Positions 1 through 12,100 are shown, counted from the stretch's first letter. The stretch: DNA of 64,000 nucleotides from Raphanus sativus (GCF_000801105.2 NC_079512.1:29157848-29221847), one strand, 5' to 3'. Made by a program: numbers and translations. The notes: generated by a model not told the origin, from the letters alone.

Positions 1-909
1 TCATTCGCTGTTTTCGGTGACATCAGCTGCGGTCGTCCTCTCCACGGTCTGGTTTGCGTTAAACACGTGCGGGTCTTGGATGGAGAGAAGGAGACGGCGT
101 TGGCGATTTGTAACCCTAGCACCAGACAAGTCTTGCATTTACCCAAAGCGAAGACGACTACGACGAGTGGACTTGATGAGGTGAGGAGCATGTTCGGGTA
201 CGATCCCATCGATAAACAACACAAGATACTGTGCATGACACGGTCAAGGGAGGGAGGAGAAAATGGAGAGCATCAGGTTCTGACATTAGGAGCTCCGACC
301 GGGTCGTCATGGAGAATGCTCGAGTGTTGCGTTCCCCATCATGGTTACCCACCTCTCAAAGAGATATGCATCGATGGTGTTTTGTACTACAAATCTATTA
401 ATCAGTCGACACAGACTTATTTAATAGCTTGCTTTAACGTTAGGTCTGAGAAGTTCAGTTTTATTGAAGCCGAGGGAAAGGGAAGTCTCGGAAGAGCTCT
501 GATGTTAGGGGATATGGTGAACTACGGTGGTAGATTGGGTTTGATTTTGTCTGAAGATGTTAGAGGAAACGCCGGTGCGATCAATAGAAGAAGTGCGAGG
601 TTTAGGCTGTGGGTTCTAGAAGATGTTGAGAAACAGGAATGGTCTGATGAGCGTGTGTTTGTGTTGCCTGCTGAGTGGAAGAATGTAGTTGGGGAACACG
701 TGTTGAACTTTGTCGGGGTGGCGGCTCGTACCAACGAGATTGTGTTGTCATCTTGGTACCCAATCAACCGTAACTACCTCTTCTACTTCGATACTGAGTG
801 TGACACTGTTGCGAGAGTTGAAATTCGAGTAGTGGATGTTGATGTGTCCAACTATGCTGTGCTTCAGACCTTTCTTGACCATGTTGAAGATGTGAAGCTC
901 TATGCATAG
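1..909 (+). CDS. F-box-associated (FBA) domain protein, 5' end outside window
   Basis: The frame is open from base 1 to the TAG at 907-909, so this is the 3' part (302 codons) of a gene whose F-box lies left of the window. The product shows FBA-type blocks: GLVCV, then an IC/CNPSTRQ segment, FGYDPIDKQHKIL, then the EICIDGVLYY block and a C-terminal kelch-like part ending DHVEDVKLYA. Such proteins are substrate adaptors of SCF (Skp1-Cullin-F-box) ubiquitin ligases, and the FBA half is thought to bind the target. The target is unknown. No frameshift is seen in this copy. It is the left member of a tandem pair with the gene at 1692-2867, and the flanks are duplicated too. Plant F-box/FBA genes turn over fast, so orthology to any one Arabidopsis gene is not claimed. 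Confidence 0.8.
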   Translation, partial: SFAVFGDISCGRPLHGLVCVKHVRVLDGEKETALAICNPSTRQVLHLPKAKTTTTSGLDEVRSMFGYDPIDKQHKILCMTRSREGGENGEHQVLTLGAPTGSSWRMLECCVPHHGYPPLKEICIDGVLYYKSINQSTQTYLIACFNVRSEKFSFIEAEGKGSLGRALMLGDMVNYGGRLGLILSEDVRGNAGAINRRSARFRLWVLEDVEKQEWSDERVFVLPAEWKNVVGEHVLNFVGVAARTNEIVLSSWYPINRNYLFYFDTECDTVARVEIRVVDVDVSNYAVLQTFLDHVEDVKLYA

Positions 910-1249
910 GTTCATTAGTTGTAGGTCTGTGCAATGGTTCACTAGTTGGTACTTCATGACTGATTTCTACTACAACTCCTCTATCTTGTCATTAGATGCC
1001 TAGTTTTCCATGTAATTCGGTAAATGGACCTATCTGTAAAAGAAATTGACTGTAGCTCTGTCTGAAGATCTTATTCCTAAAGTAAAAGTAATAGCTTTTA
1101 CTAAGCAATGCATCTGATTCTCAAATGCTTGTGGCGTGTATGTTTTCATCACAAAGCATGTCATGCCTCAACGAAATTGATTAAATAAATAAATGAAATT
1201 GATTATATAGCTAACACTTCAAAATACATGACAAACTTGGAATGCTACG

Positions 1250-1510
1250 CGTCGCGGTAAGAAGATCTTGTGGCACAATAAAATACTTGTCTTTAGCTCA
1301 GGGGGACAGGAGGGATCAATATATTGTTTCTTTGGCTCGGTACGTGAAGCAAATTAGAGTAAAAAAGAGTGAGGCTTTTTGTACTCAATTCTTACACATT
1401 GCAAATTGACTTTTGTGAAGCTGCTACTTCTCGGTCAGAAAAATATAATCCTTTTAAGCCTTAAGCCTAACCAAACTTTCAGATCCAAAACCTGTTCCAG
1501 TATTTGATGG
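1250..1510 (-). pseudogene. Decayed duplicate of the 3' end of the SUV3 helicase gene
   Basis: On the minus strand, about 1400-1495 matches the penultimate exon of the intact SUV3 gene (3392-3483), including the acceptor and the VLDL...VWL start, the DREVAASQKS coding stretch and the GTGTAAG donor. It has indels and stops. About 1310-1380 matches parts of the last exon and intron, for example the stretch around ttgtttctttgg. The copy lies downstream of the first F-box gene just as the real SUV3 3' end lies downstream of the second, so F-box gene and SUV3 tail were duplicated together. It is a non-functional relic. Confidence 0.75.
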
Positions 1511-1691
1511 AAAGAGACATATTCAGACCTATCCAAAATCCAAAACATGTTTCTGTTGGGCTACATGGGCTTCCTTCCTCTAAACCCATTACGTCACAAT
1601 CTGTTTTTACTTTCTGCCATCTATCCTCCACACCACTGCGATAAAAAACTTTACCTTTCATTTTTCTTAGTGTTTCCTTTAAGGCTCCGCC

Positions 1692-2867
1692 ATGAATGAC
1701 ACACGGAAGAGGAAGAAGAAGAGCGTCTCCGGAAGTGAAACCTCAGCATTGCCTCTCCCGATAGATCTCACAATCGACATCTTCTCGAGGCTGCCGTCAA
1801 AGTCAATAGCCACATGTCGTTGCGTATCGAAGCCATGGGCCTCCACACTCCTCCGACAAGATTTTACCGACCTGTTCCTAACTAAATCCTCCTCTACTCG
1901 CCCGCCGCAGCTAACAAAAGGACGGCAACTTGTTCTTCTTCTCTTCACCCCAGAATCCGGAAGAGAACTCGTCGTCGTCAGTAGTATCCGCCGATCCTCT
2001 CATGCATTTCCTTGGTTTCGACTTTGATAAAACCAGTCGTCTTGTCCATGGCCTCCTTGTCTGCGTTGTGCGTAAGGATATGGTGGTGCCGGTGCTATGT
2101 AGCCCTAGCACCGGACAAGCCTTAATCCTACCCAGAGTGAACACGAGTAAACCCAGGGTGAAGTGTTTGCTTGGGTATGATCCTGTTGATAAACAATTCA
2201 AGGTCTTGTCCATGACACAGCCCTTGGATGGAAGGTATGGTATGGTGTCTGAGGAGCATCAAGTTCTTACCCTAGCAAACTACCATGGAGAATGATTCAG
2301 TGCTCCATACCTCATCCATATCCACGTGAAGCCATATGCATCAATGGTGTTTTGTATTATACATCTCTCTTTAACTCTACTATGATAGTTTGCTTTGATG
2401 TTAGGTCTGAGAAGTTCAGGCTTATTCAAGTCCACCAGGGAGCTCTCAGAACAGCTATGCTAGGGTTTATGGTAAACTTCAATGGTAAATTAGGTTTTAT
2501 TATGCCTAAAAATCCTGGAGGAAATATCGGTCTTATCAGTGGAAAAACTGCGGGGTTTAAGTTGTGGGTTCTAGAAGATGTTGAGACACAGGAATTGTCT
2601 GAGCGTATTTATGAATTGCCTCCTCAGTGGAAGAATGTAGTTGGGGAACACAAGTTGGACTTTGTTGGTTTGTCTCGGACGCATGAGATTGTATTGTCTT
2701 CCTGGCAGTCTATTAACCCTTTCTACCTCTTCTACTTCAATCCCGAGAGGAACACTGTCGTAAGAGTTCAAATTCAAGGAGTGGATATGGATGGGTCCAG
2801 GTTTGCTCTACTTCAAACCTTTCTAGACCATGTAGAGGATGTGAAGCTCTATCCCAAGGTGCATTAG
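1692..2867 (+). pseudogene. F-box/FBA gene with two frameshifts
   Basis: This is the tandem paralogue of the gene at 1-909. It begins at ATG 1692 with a basic N-terminus followed by an F-box (PLPIDLTIDIFSRLPSKSI...CVSKPW). The frame is then lost near 1920-1935 (frame 3 to frame 1). The FBA part continues in frame 1 to a stop at 2293-2295 and resumes in frame 3 from about 2285 to the TAG at 2865-2867. Compared with the paralogue, about 10 bases are missing near 2281-2286, where the other copy reads TLGAPTGSSWRM. Codon usage and residues remain well conserved across all three pieces, so the breaks are recent or are sequencing errors. If they are real, only a short F-box-only peptide of 111 residues could be made. 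Confidence 0.75.
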
Positions 2868-3219
2868 GTGGATACTTGATGATGACTACTTGTTTCTCTA
2901 AGTTTCCCATGTAATTCGACAAAATGAACTTATCAATAAAAACAATCGACTTGCAGTTATCTATGGAATGCACATCTGATTCTCAGCATCACTAAGCATG
3001 TCATGCATCAACGAAATTGATTAAATAAATAAATGAAATTATATAGGTTTTTAGTGTTTGTTAACACTTTAAAAATACATGACAAACTTTGAATGCTACT
3101 ACTGTGGTGGTCACATATCAATCAATCACTTTTGCCTTTAGCTCTACCTCAGCGAATTAAGTCCAAAACCAAACGAGCAGCTAAAGAACATTTTGTCCAA
3201 CCAAACTGGAAATGTATTC
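2868..3219. other. Spacer between F-box pseudogene and SUV3, duplicated
   Basis: There is no gene here. About 2960-3105 repeats about 1107-1245 downstream of the first F-box gene (shared stretches around gcatgtcatgc, ttgattaaataaataaatg and tacatgacaaact). This places the spacer inside the tandem duplication unit. The two genes converge here, so it should hold both 3' UTRs. Confidence 0.6.
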
Positions 3220-6200
3220 TCAGAACTTCCGCCGGCTCCTCAATTTTTTGCTCGGGAAGGGGATAGGAGAGATGAATCTATTAGCCTCCAGGAACTGCTC
3301 AATCAGTCTGCGAAAATTCATTGTTTCTTTGGATCAAAAGGAGGAAAAGACCGAGGCTTTTTATAATCTCATTGGTCATGACTACACTTACACATTGCAG
3401 ATTGACTTTTGTGAAGCTGCTACTTCTCGGTCAGGAAAAGAATCCTCCAGCCTTAAGCTTAACCATACGTACAGATCCAAAACCTGTTGCAAACCTATCT
3501 AGTCAAACTAACAAAATCCAAACATTTGTTTTCTTAATATCACTACTCACAGGAAAAGAAGGATGTTGTTACCTTGTGAATGGATTCAAGTTCCTTGAGC
3601 TCTGTGGGTGTTCTGGGAACCTTAACCGTGTCATCTGAAAGTATCTCTCTGAGCTTCACTACGCGTGTCTTCGAGTAGTTTTGAGCAAACTGATGTTTTA
3701 ATAAAGAAAGGTAAGAGTCAACAAACTATTTACATGCATAGATACCATTATTAAAACACTAGAACTTGTAGTTTCCTTTTACCTGTGCAAATCCACGACC
3801 AGATATTTCATCATTTATGTCAACAGGACTGCACGAAACGAAGTTGATCAATCCAAGCTTGTTTCCATTTGAGATCTTATTAATTCCAGAAAAAAAAAGT
3901 TTTGGTAATACCTGACCACGAATAGGTACTTGTCTTGCAATTTAAGGGGTAACTCATCAACAAGAGCTGCAGCTTTCTGAAAATCAAGACCCAGCACATG
4001 TTAAAACAAACAGATTCTCTTTCTGATGAGCGAAACAAAAATAGATAGATCATCAACTGAGTTTTACCATCATGTCTTCGACATTAGAGATGAAGTAGTT
4101 TGAAGATAACTTTGCATTTTCAACGAAATGTTCCTGCCAAAATTAACGAGTTCAGACATTCAGTCATTAAGGATCGACGACAGAAAAGGAAAAAAAAAAG
4201 AAAAAGAAAAGATCATTTTCTTACCAATATCTTGTACAATCCGAGTTTAGGGTGTGCTTGTGAATATCTAGATAGGAGGTCGTATGTTGGAAACAGTCCA
4301 GCACGCTGCATGATACAAAGTTTTGTACAAACTAAGCCAATCATATAAGAAGGAAAAGATGTAAACTAATAATCTTAAGGTTATTATATATAAGAGACTA
4401 CCTCAATAATAGGTGAAGGAGACTTCAAAGAAGAATGAAGCAACGGAAGATCCTCTTTATGCAAACAAGTTACTTCACCTACAGGAAACTGCGACCGGAA
4501 TCTGCCAGCTCTCCCTTCAACAGGATCATGAGAGAACATTAGAAAGGATTAACATATAATAGACAAACGATTATCCCTTTATTACTCTCTGAAACAAATA
4601 CATAAGACAAGCAGAGAGAAAAAAAAAACTGAAGCAAAGATGGAACCCTAACGTGAAAGCTATAGCACTCTAAACTTTCCTAAGCCCAAACCAAGATCCT
4701 AGATCAATCCTCTAGCTTCCTATTTAATCTTTCAGCTCTCTCAACCACTGATAATCTCTATGTTTCTGAGCTTGGAAAAGCTACAGTTCCAGTCACCATC
4801 CTACTCTCTAGTTCTGCCCTAGATTTGACAAGAACACCTTATTAACATACAATACCACAGCTCTTGAAGTGTTTAAGTTAGAAAACAAAAAAAGCTTTGA
4901 AACATACCTGCAATTTGTTTAATCTCAGATACTGTTAGGTCTCTGGTCTCGCTACCATCAAACTTTTCAAGGGTGGAGAAGATAATTCTTGAAATGTTCA
5001 AATTAAGACCCATGCCAATCGCATCGCTGGCAACAAGCACATCAAAGTCATTGGTCGCGTCGTTAAACCTTGTTGCCTGTAGAGTTCTTAAAGCATTTTA
5101 ATACCAGAGAATATTTTTAAATAAGGGGGAGAAACATATGTACTCTTGGAACACTCAGTGAAGTCTCAAAAACCTGTGCTGTACGAGTCTCTGGAGGTAA
5201 CGAACCATAAACGACAGAGCAAAGATGCTTCCCCGCCTTTTCAATTGTGTTCTGTGGCAAAAAAAAGGTACCAAAAAAAAATGAAGACTCATGAATAGAG
5301 AGTAGAGAGTAGAATATAAATAAGTGCTAACCTTATGCCTATATATATCTTTTCTTGAAAAGGTTACAAGACAGTCCCCAGTTTTGATATCCGAAACTGA
5401 CCGAACTGGAACCTTCAAAGGGACTAATGGCGAAAGCCTCTCATATGTATGAACCTATATACAAAACAAAAGGGGATTTAATTTAATACAAGAGGTCGCG
5501 AATAAGTCTAAGAGAGTATTCGGATACTAGTAAGAAACCATGGTACCTCGACATCATCACCAGTTACTTTCAGTATGTCTTCAACAAGAGGTACGACAGC
5601 TGGATCACCACATAAATGTAGTTCATTAGCTGCAATCCCTAGTAGAGCACGAGTAAATGAAAACCCCCTCTGTTTACATCCCACCATCTGAAATAAGAAC
5701 ACGAAACAGTTAAACTCAATCTCTTCTTCACCCAAAGTATAAAAGCAAGACTAGCCTGAATCTCGTCAATGATGGCACAGTCGTAGACGGACGTAACATC
5801 AGCCATTTCAACAGTCACAGCCTTGTGATTAGCACCTTCCACTAGCTCTTTCTCTTGTCCGGTGATCAAATCACATGGAACATTAGCTTTGTTCAAGCGT
5901 TTAGCTACTTCCCATGCCAACAATCTTAATGGACCACAATATACACCTTCGAGTAAGAAAACAATCTTAAGACAGTTCAAGAAATGGCTTCGAGAAAGAA
6001 CAAATGGTTTAGTAGAATCGCCTTCTAGGACGTACCTGAAGAACTCCGCTCAAGTTGCTTGAGGGCGTTATATGTTTTGCCACTGTTTGTGGGGCCAACA
6101 TGTAGAATGACTTTACGCTTCTTCCTCCGAGCGATCGGATACCATGTATGAGGACATCTGAAAAAAACTCAATGTTAATCGGCATGAATATTAAAATTTA

Positions 6201-6812
6201 TTAAATCAAATCCCTTTTCACAAATATCTACACAAGAGAAAGTCATATGGGTAATAATCTACAAGAAGTTGTAGGTGGTGGGTGTTACGTGAGATCAGTG
6301 AAATCGAAGGAGGAAGAGGTAGGTTGGGAGCCAGTGAAGTCGTAGTTAGAGGAGGATCCTAAGATCTTTCCGTAGTTCCTCCTAGAAGTGAAGACACCTA
6401 ATCTCAAAACCTGACCACACTCAGGTTCCAAGTGAAACCGCCACAAACTTGCCTTATCAGCTGAACACACAAAACAAACCATCATAAGATTAGAATACTA
6501 CACGACCAATCCAATCTTATTTCTAAAGAAAAATCAACTGAAGAAGCTACAGAGCTAAGTTAAAAAGGAAAGATAGTGATAAAATTGGAATATAAAGGTG
6601 GAAGTTTCTGCATCCCAGTGAACACAATTTTTCTGTTCATTGTATAAACTCGACCATGTCTCTATGTAAGTAGCTTCTAGACCTTCCCAGCAATTTCTTA
6701 GAATCATACGATAAACAGAGAATAGAAAAGGGGTTTCGAAGCTCAAACCTTGAAGAAGACGAGAGATTCCGAAAGGTGAAACCTTTCGAACGCGAAGAAG
6801 AGAATACACCAT
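3220..6812 (-). pseudogene. SUV3: SUV3-type DExH mitochondrial RNA helicase, 16 exons, 2-bp frameshift in exon 9 (counted from the 3' end)
   Basis: This is the orthologue of Arabidopsis ATSUV3 (At4g14790 by memory), an ATP-dependent RNA helicase of the mitochondrial degradosome family. Exons on the minus strand: 6812-6749, 6460-6289, 6157-6036, 5946-5756, 5687-5547, 5454-5332, 5251-5174, 5078-4908, 4514-4402, 4305-4225, 4133-4068, 3976-3912, 3828-3783, 3689-3573, 3483-3392, 3307-3220. Walker A GPTNSGKT is in exon 3, Walker B DEIQ ends exon 4, SDAIGMGLNL and QIAGRAGRF lie in exons 8/9. All junctions keep phase except one: exon 8 has an extra dinucleotide at about 5040-5043 (DFDV followed by CLLP instead of LVAS), which leads to an early stop. 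Without it the total would be 575 codons plus stop, against about 571 in Arabidopsis. Intron 4 starts with GC. The N-terminus is basic and Ser/Arg-rich, as for a mitochondrial presequence. Either a recent null allele or a base-calling error. Confidence 0.85.
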
Positions 6813-7251
6813 TTTTAAAAAAATAATAATTTTTTGTTGGGAATTGAATGAATGAAGTAGACAAAGGATCAATTTTTGCTTTACAGAGAGGTCAATAAAA
6901 CTCAATGATCATTTTTGCAGACCATTGAAATAGCAGAGTACCATTTCATTGTTAGACCTGATTCTTCTCAGAGGTCGGCGACTCAGCAAGAAGCGGGAGA
7001 GAGAAGCAAACGAGAGGTTGCTTTCCGAGAATATTAATCTTATTTATTAATATACCCGTACGCTTGTGCTCTACTCTCACTCACATCCTCATACTTTATA
7101 AAATAGACATTTCGACACTATCCAATTTAGGTCCCTCTTTGTAACATAATATGTCGAAAGTACCCCTAACAATCCTCTTAAGAGTTATTGTTCCTCGCTC
7201 TCGAGTCTTGAGAGATCGAAGGAAGGAACTGAGGAACAGATCTGAGGAGAG
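6813..7251. promoter_or_regulatory. Divergent promoter region between SUV3 and PBD
   Basis: These 439 bp separate two head-to-head genes, so they should hold both 5' UTRs and promoters. A TATA-like tract lies near 7029-7041 on the plus strand. No other element is claimed. Confidence 0.45.
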
Positions 7252-8156
7252 ATGGAGTGCGTGTTCGGTCTCGTTGGTAATGGATTCGCTATCGTTGCGG
7301 CGGATACATCGGCGGTACACAGCATCCTTGTCCACAAGAACAACGAGGACAAGATCATGCTCCTTGACTCTCACAAGCTCATCGCTGCAAGCGGCGAGCC
7401 TGGTGACCGGTAATATCCCCCTCCCTCTCAGTCTTAAAATCAGTAAATGAATTTTGATTTTGGGTCAATTTGTTAACAGGGTTCAGTTCACGGAGTATGT
7501 ACAGAAGAATGTGTCACTGTATCAGTTCCGGAACGGTATCCCTTTGACTACCGCTGCTGCTGCCAACTTCACCCGTGGTGAGCTCGCCACTGCTTTAAGA
7601 AAGGTGTGACCCCTTTTTCTTACTTTTGAGCTTAGAGAGGGGGAATTAGGGTTTTCTATCTTCTTTGCTGTTTAGATGCTTTATGATAATTAGTGGTATT
7701 TAGAATATTAGCAGATAATAGATTGTTTGGAGCAGCTTGTAAGTGTTCTTGGGGTTTTGTTTTAATCTTTTTGATACAGTTTTGATAAACCCCATGTTGT
7801 TGGCCTTTTGCTTTGATTTCCAGAATCCTTACTCTGTGAACATCCTGATGGCTGGCTACGACAAAGAAGCAGGGGCATCTCTTTACTACATTGACTACAT
7901 TGCAACTCTTCACAAGGTTGACAAGGGAGCCTTCGGTTACGGCTCCTACTTCTCCCTCTCCACCATGGACAGGCACTTCCGCGCCGACATGTCTGTCGAA
8001 GAAGCCATCGAGTTGGTCGACAAGTGCATACTCGAGATCAGGTCGAGGCTGGTCATTGCGCCACCCAACTTTGTGATCAAGATCGTCGACAAGGATGGAG
8101 CTCGCGAGCATGCTTGGCGTCAGTCTGTACAAGATGTCACCACTGCTGCTGTTTAA
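7252..8156 (+). CDS. PBD2: 20S proteasome beta-4 subunit (PBD type)
   Basis: This is a non-catalytic beta-type subunit of the 20S proteasome core, acting in cytosol and nucleus. Exons 7252-7409, 7480-7603 and 7824-8156 give 204 aa, matching the usual 199-204. The N-terminus MECVFGLVGNGFAIVAADTS begins directly with the beta fold. There is no Thr-1 after a propeptide, as expected for this inactive subunit. The block NILMAGYDKEAGASLYYIDY is a strong family signature. The ATG at 7252 follows a 5' UTR and is the first ATG giving the family start. The gene sits head-to-head with SUV3, as At4g14790/At4g14800 do in Arabidopsis. I chose PBD2 over PBD1 on this synteny; the sequence alone does not separate them. 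Confidence 0.93.
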
Positions 8157-8507
8157 GTCTCTGTTATGTTTGGTTGACATTTGCTTTAATGTTTGAACTT
8201 GGCAAATTAGTTCCCATATGACTGTTTTAAACTTTGAAAATGAAAACATTTTTACTTGCTAAGTTGTGTATAGGAAGCAAAAACGTAATCAGATTCTCTC
8301 ACTTCTCATAAGCCTCCATTAATGTGTGAATCAGAAAGGAAACTTAAACCAAAAATGTGTTGGTCATCCAGATTAAGCCACCTCCTTAATTTCGTCTTTT
8401 TCTACGGCATGAGTTCCTTATTTATTTTAGTTCTTCTCTCAAAACACTCCAACACAAACCATTAAAAACTCAAACAAACTCTTGAGAGATTTGTTGGGAC
8501 AAAAAAC
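8157..8507. other. Spacer between PBD and LTPG-like gene
   Basis: It holds the PBD 3' UTR and the promoter/5' UTR of the next gene. A tatttatttt tract near 8419 could serve as TATA. Nothing else is recognisable. Confidence 0.4.
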
Positions 8508-9185
8508 ATGAAACCTGGAATGTGTTTACTGTGGCTAACAGTTTCAGTTGCGGTGATGTCCAATGTTTCTGCTCAATCGAGCTGCACAGATGTTCTAATG
8601 AGTATGGCTCCATGTCTCGGCTACATTACTGGAAACTCTTCTTCTCCTTCTCAACAATGCTGCAGTCAGTTGGCTCATGTTGTAAGGTCTTCTGGTGAGT
8701 GTTTGTGTGAACTTCTCAAAGGTGGAGCCCCTCATCTTGGGATCAATTTTAATCAAACACAGGCTTTTGCTTTGCCTAAAGCTTGTAATGTTCAAACTCC
8801 TCCAGTTAGTAGCTGCAACGGTAAGAAAAAACAGAGATCATTTTCTATTAGACTGTCCCTTCTTTTATTTTTTGCTATCTTGTCTCTCACGCATCAAGAG
8901 TTTGTGTATTTTCAGGTGGTTCTTCGGTTAATTCGCCTATAGGATCATCAAACACTTCAGGTAAGGGGATAACTTGCATATAGATAAAAGAATTAACGGG
9001 TTTTGATAACAATTGTAACTTATTTTAGACGTTACTTATGAACAGAACATGGAAATGGATCAAAAACAGTTCCAGGACATAGATCATCATCATCATCATC
9101 ATCTCATGGGAGTACTATCAAGTTCTCATTCCCTCTTCTTGCTATCCTTTCTGCGACTTCCTACATCACAATACTGACTTCTTAA
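8508..9185 (+). CDS. GPI-anchored lipid-transfer-like protein (LTPG family)
   Basis: This is a secreted non-specific lipid transfer-like protein expected at the outer plasma membrane or cell wall, where such proteins bind or export cuticular lipids. Exons 8508-8820, 8916-8960 and 9046-9185 give 165 aa. The signal peptide is about residues 1-22 (cleavage after NVSA). The eight-cysteine motif runs from SSC to SSCN with the typical central CC and CLC arrangement. A Ser/Gly/His-rich linker with seven serines follows, then a hydrophobic tail [18 protein letters not shown] typical of a GPI signal. An alternative acceptor at 9029 would encode six histidines and lose the GPI tail, so 9046 is preferred. 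Synteny points to the At4g14805/At4g14815 genes, from memory. The lipid cargo is unknown. Confidence 0.85.
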
Positions 9186-12100
9186 AATCCATAAAGATTA
9201 TTATGCTCTCTTTGAAGACGCATTCTTTTTTTATTTCTTTTGAATCTCAGTGTAATGTGGTGTTGTATGATGTACTTGCTCTATAAAATCCCTACTTCCG
9301 GGGTGATATCGGTTTGTAGCTACAAATAGTGTCTTGTATCTGTTTGCTTTATGAATAAGTATTGCTCTCCATGATATTATTTAAAATATAGAACACTAGA
9401 CAAACATATATTCTACAAAAGAAACAAATTGTGTTGGGTTTAGAACTGCAAACATACCGATAATGCGATCTCATAGCGTAATTTTACCTTAGGCAAATTT
9501 TGGTTCACAAATGGGATATTTCGAATGTAATATATATATATATATTTCACATCTTAAAACCGTAAAATATACGAATTTATAGAATTAAACTCAAGATCAT
9601 ATGTAACATCTATAACAACTTGATGCAACTCAGTTAGTATGTAATACTTGATGCAACATCAACTACCTAGACGCAAATCTAGATTCAAGACACATCAACA
9701 TATTAGATATTGTATTGACACCAATATTTGTCACCCGTGTGAGTTTGACTCTATTTGAATAGTCACGCTAGTTTGAGAGTAGTCATCAATTTGTCCCCAC
9801 CAATTATCAAGTTTTGGTTGTCTTACAAAAACTATAAATTTCATTAGGTGTTGAAATGTTTGAAGATATAAGTAGACTTACTCATTACCATGTTTTTCGA
9901 CGATAACCATTTTTTACTGATGATGATTTGAAAATGCTCACTAATAGTTTTTGCTACACGGAAGCAAACATATCATCACTTTTAATTAAAATTAAATCTA
10001 TATATAACATCAAAACAGACTTGGAATTTTTTTCAAGGTCACAAGATCTATGTCACTTGTTAAAACATTTTAATTTACACACTTAGCTCTTTTTAGAGTT
10101 CGTTATGACAGTCAAAGATAACATCAAAGTAGAGAGATTCTTTAAATTTTGGAGATAATGTTAAAGCAAAAAATATATATATATAATGAAACAGTTTAAG
10201 ATTATAGTAAAGCAACATTTTGTCCAAAAATAGTACAGACGAAACTTCTACTTTTTCACTGTTTCTAGTAAACATATTTTGTTTGAAAACCTAGTGGTTT
10301 AATGTTTTATCTGTCTAAGTTATTAAATATAAAGAGAATTTTGATTCAGACCCTTTATCGCGACATAACAATTAAATGATAGTAAGTTTTAATATATTGA
10401 ATGTGTTAGTACTTATTTTTCTATAAGATAAAAGTTAGATTGTTCTAACAATATGCATGTTTGATGTTTGCAGTTGTTTATGGAAATTTTATTGTTTAAC
10501 AGTTGTGAATTTTAATTTTAAAGATTTAAATAATATTAGTTTAAAACTATAAGAAATAGTCTATATTTAAAATTGTGATAAGTGTAAAGCACTATCATTA
10601 CAGGCCTAACAAGTTAATGATAAATTATAGAAAAATAAACGATTAATAAGAATTAAATTTTAAAATTTTATGAATATATCTTAGTATATATAAATTTGCA
10701 TAAAGTCCACACGTACGTCTCAAGTTCAACTGCCATCTATACTATTTTTTTTCTTTTCCCTTTCTCCTTTTAATGAATAACAAAATTGTAATTTTCTTAA
10801 CTTACCATTCTTATGGTTTTCAAAATCAACAGCCTCCATTCCTTCAAGCCATTTCATTGTTTTAACAAGATTTTTACTCAATTCTACAAAATTTTATTTA
10901 CATGTTCAACTAAAACGAGTCCGGTTTTAACATATACTAAAACAAAAAAAAAGAAGTTTTTAAGAAAAATTATTTACATGTTCAACTAAAACGAGTCTGG
11001 TTTTAACATATACTAAAACAAAAATGAAGTTTTAAAGATATTTTGTTTTAATGACCGGTTATAATCAAATCGCGATGGTACTTCTCATCCTTGTGTATTT
11101 TCGCGGGCCAGGTGGCCGTATAGAGCGTTTTTTCGAATGTCAAATAGCTAACTTCAAAAAATAATGTATTTATTATTAAAATTTAAATTTTGTATATGTG
11201 AAACAAATACATTTTTAAAAACATATGAAGTATTAGGTTAGCAATTTTAGAACTATTGTTGAAATAACTTGATTTTATAAGTTCTTTTCTTTGAAATATA
11301 GTATAATTTTAATTAGTATGATACAATGGTGGATGCTCCGGTGCTCTATAGAGCAAGGTTGTGGTAGATGCTCACCCTCCAGTCTTGTATTTGTGTACTT
11401 TTTTCAAGGTGCTTGTAGACATTAACTGGAGTTGTGAGAAATCAAAAATAAACAAAAATCCCCAGATTCTCAGCATATCAGATGTGAATAATAATTTTAA
11501 GAATCTAGCAGATATGATATGCTTCTCTTTCAGACATGTTATTCTTCAAGAGAGTCCATTGAGTTCCATGTGTAGTGCCGAGAGATTTCTATAATACTTT
11601 TCCAACCCAAAACCCCATTTTTCACATGTGATGATAACTAAAATGCTATGAATAGAAATCTATGATGTCGAAGGTATAGACACACATTTATATATGGCAG
11701 AAATCTGGAAGACAGTTAGTGGCAAGAGTCAAACAAATGTCTGGCTAGAGAGGCCAAAGCAAAAATGGTAACGGAAACTAACTAATACCTACTTATTCAT
11801 TATAATCAAAGCTTGTCTGCCCATAAAATTCCCATTTTGAACTGAAGCCGACATAATCTGCGCCAAGAAAATTTCATTCATGCACATGCGCCATGCCAAA
11901 CATTCAGATGCTTAAAGTCTAGTGATTCTGCAATATCTACAAAACCTGTAATATTTGATAATAAATCTTGTGAGTATGATTCTGGACTAGTAAAGTTGAT
12001 CGATCGGTCCAACTTCTGAGAACCTAAACGGTGGCATCCTTGGGTGTACATCTTCCTAGGGTGTTGATTTTAGTTTATGTTTTGTCAGGCCACCATTACA

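Noticed and set aside
3212..3638. Two plus-strand frames of about 100 codons
   Set aside because: They run antisense across the last SUV3 exons and have no family features.
9029..9179. Alternative last exon of the LTPG gene encoding six histidines
   Set aside because: The acceptor at 9029 loses the GPI signal; the acceptor at 9046 gives a typical family end. The histidines are the CAT repeat read in another frame.
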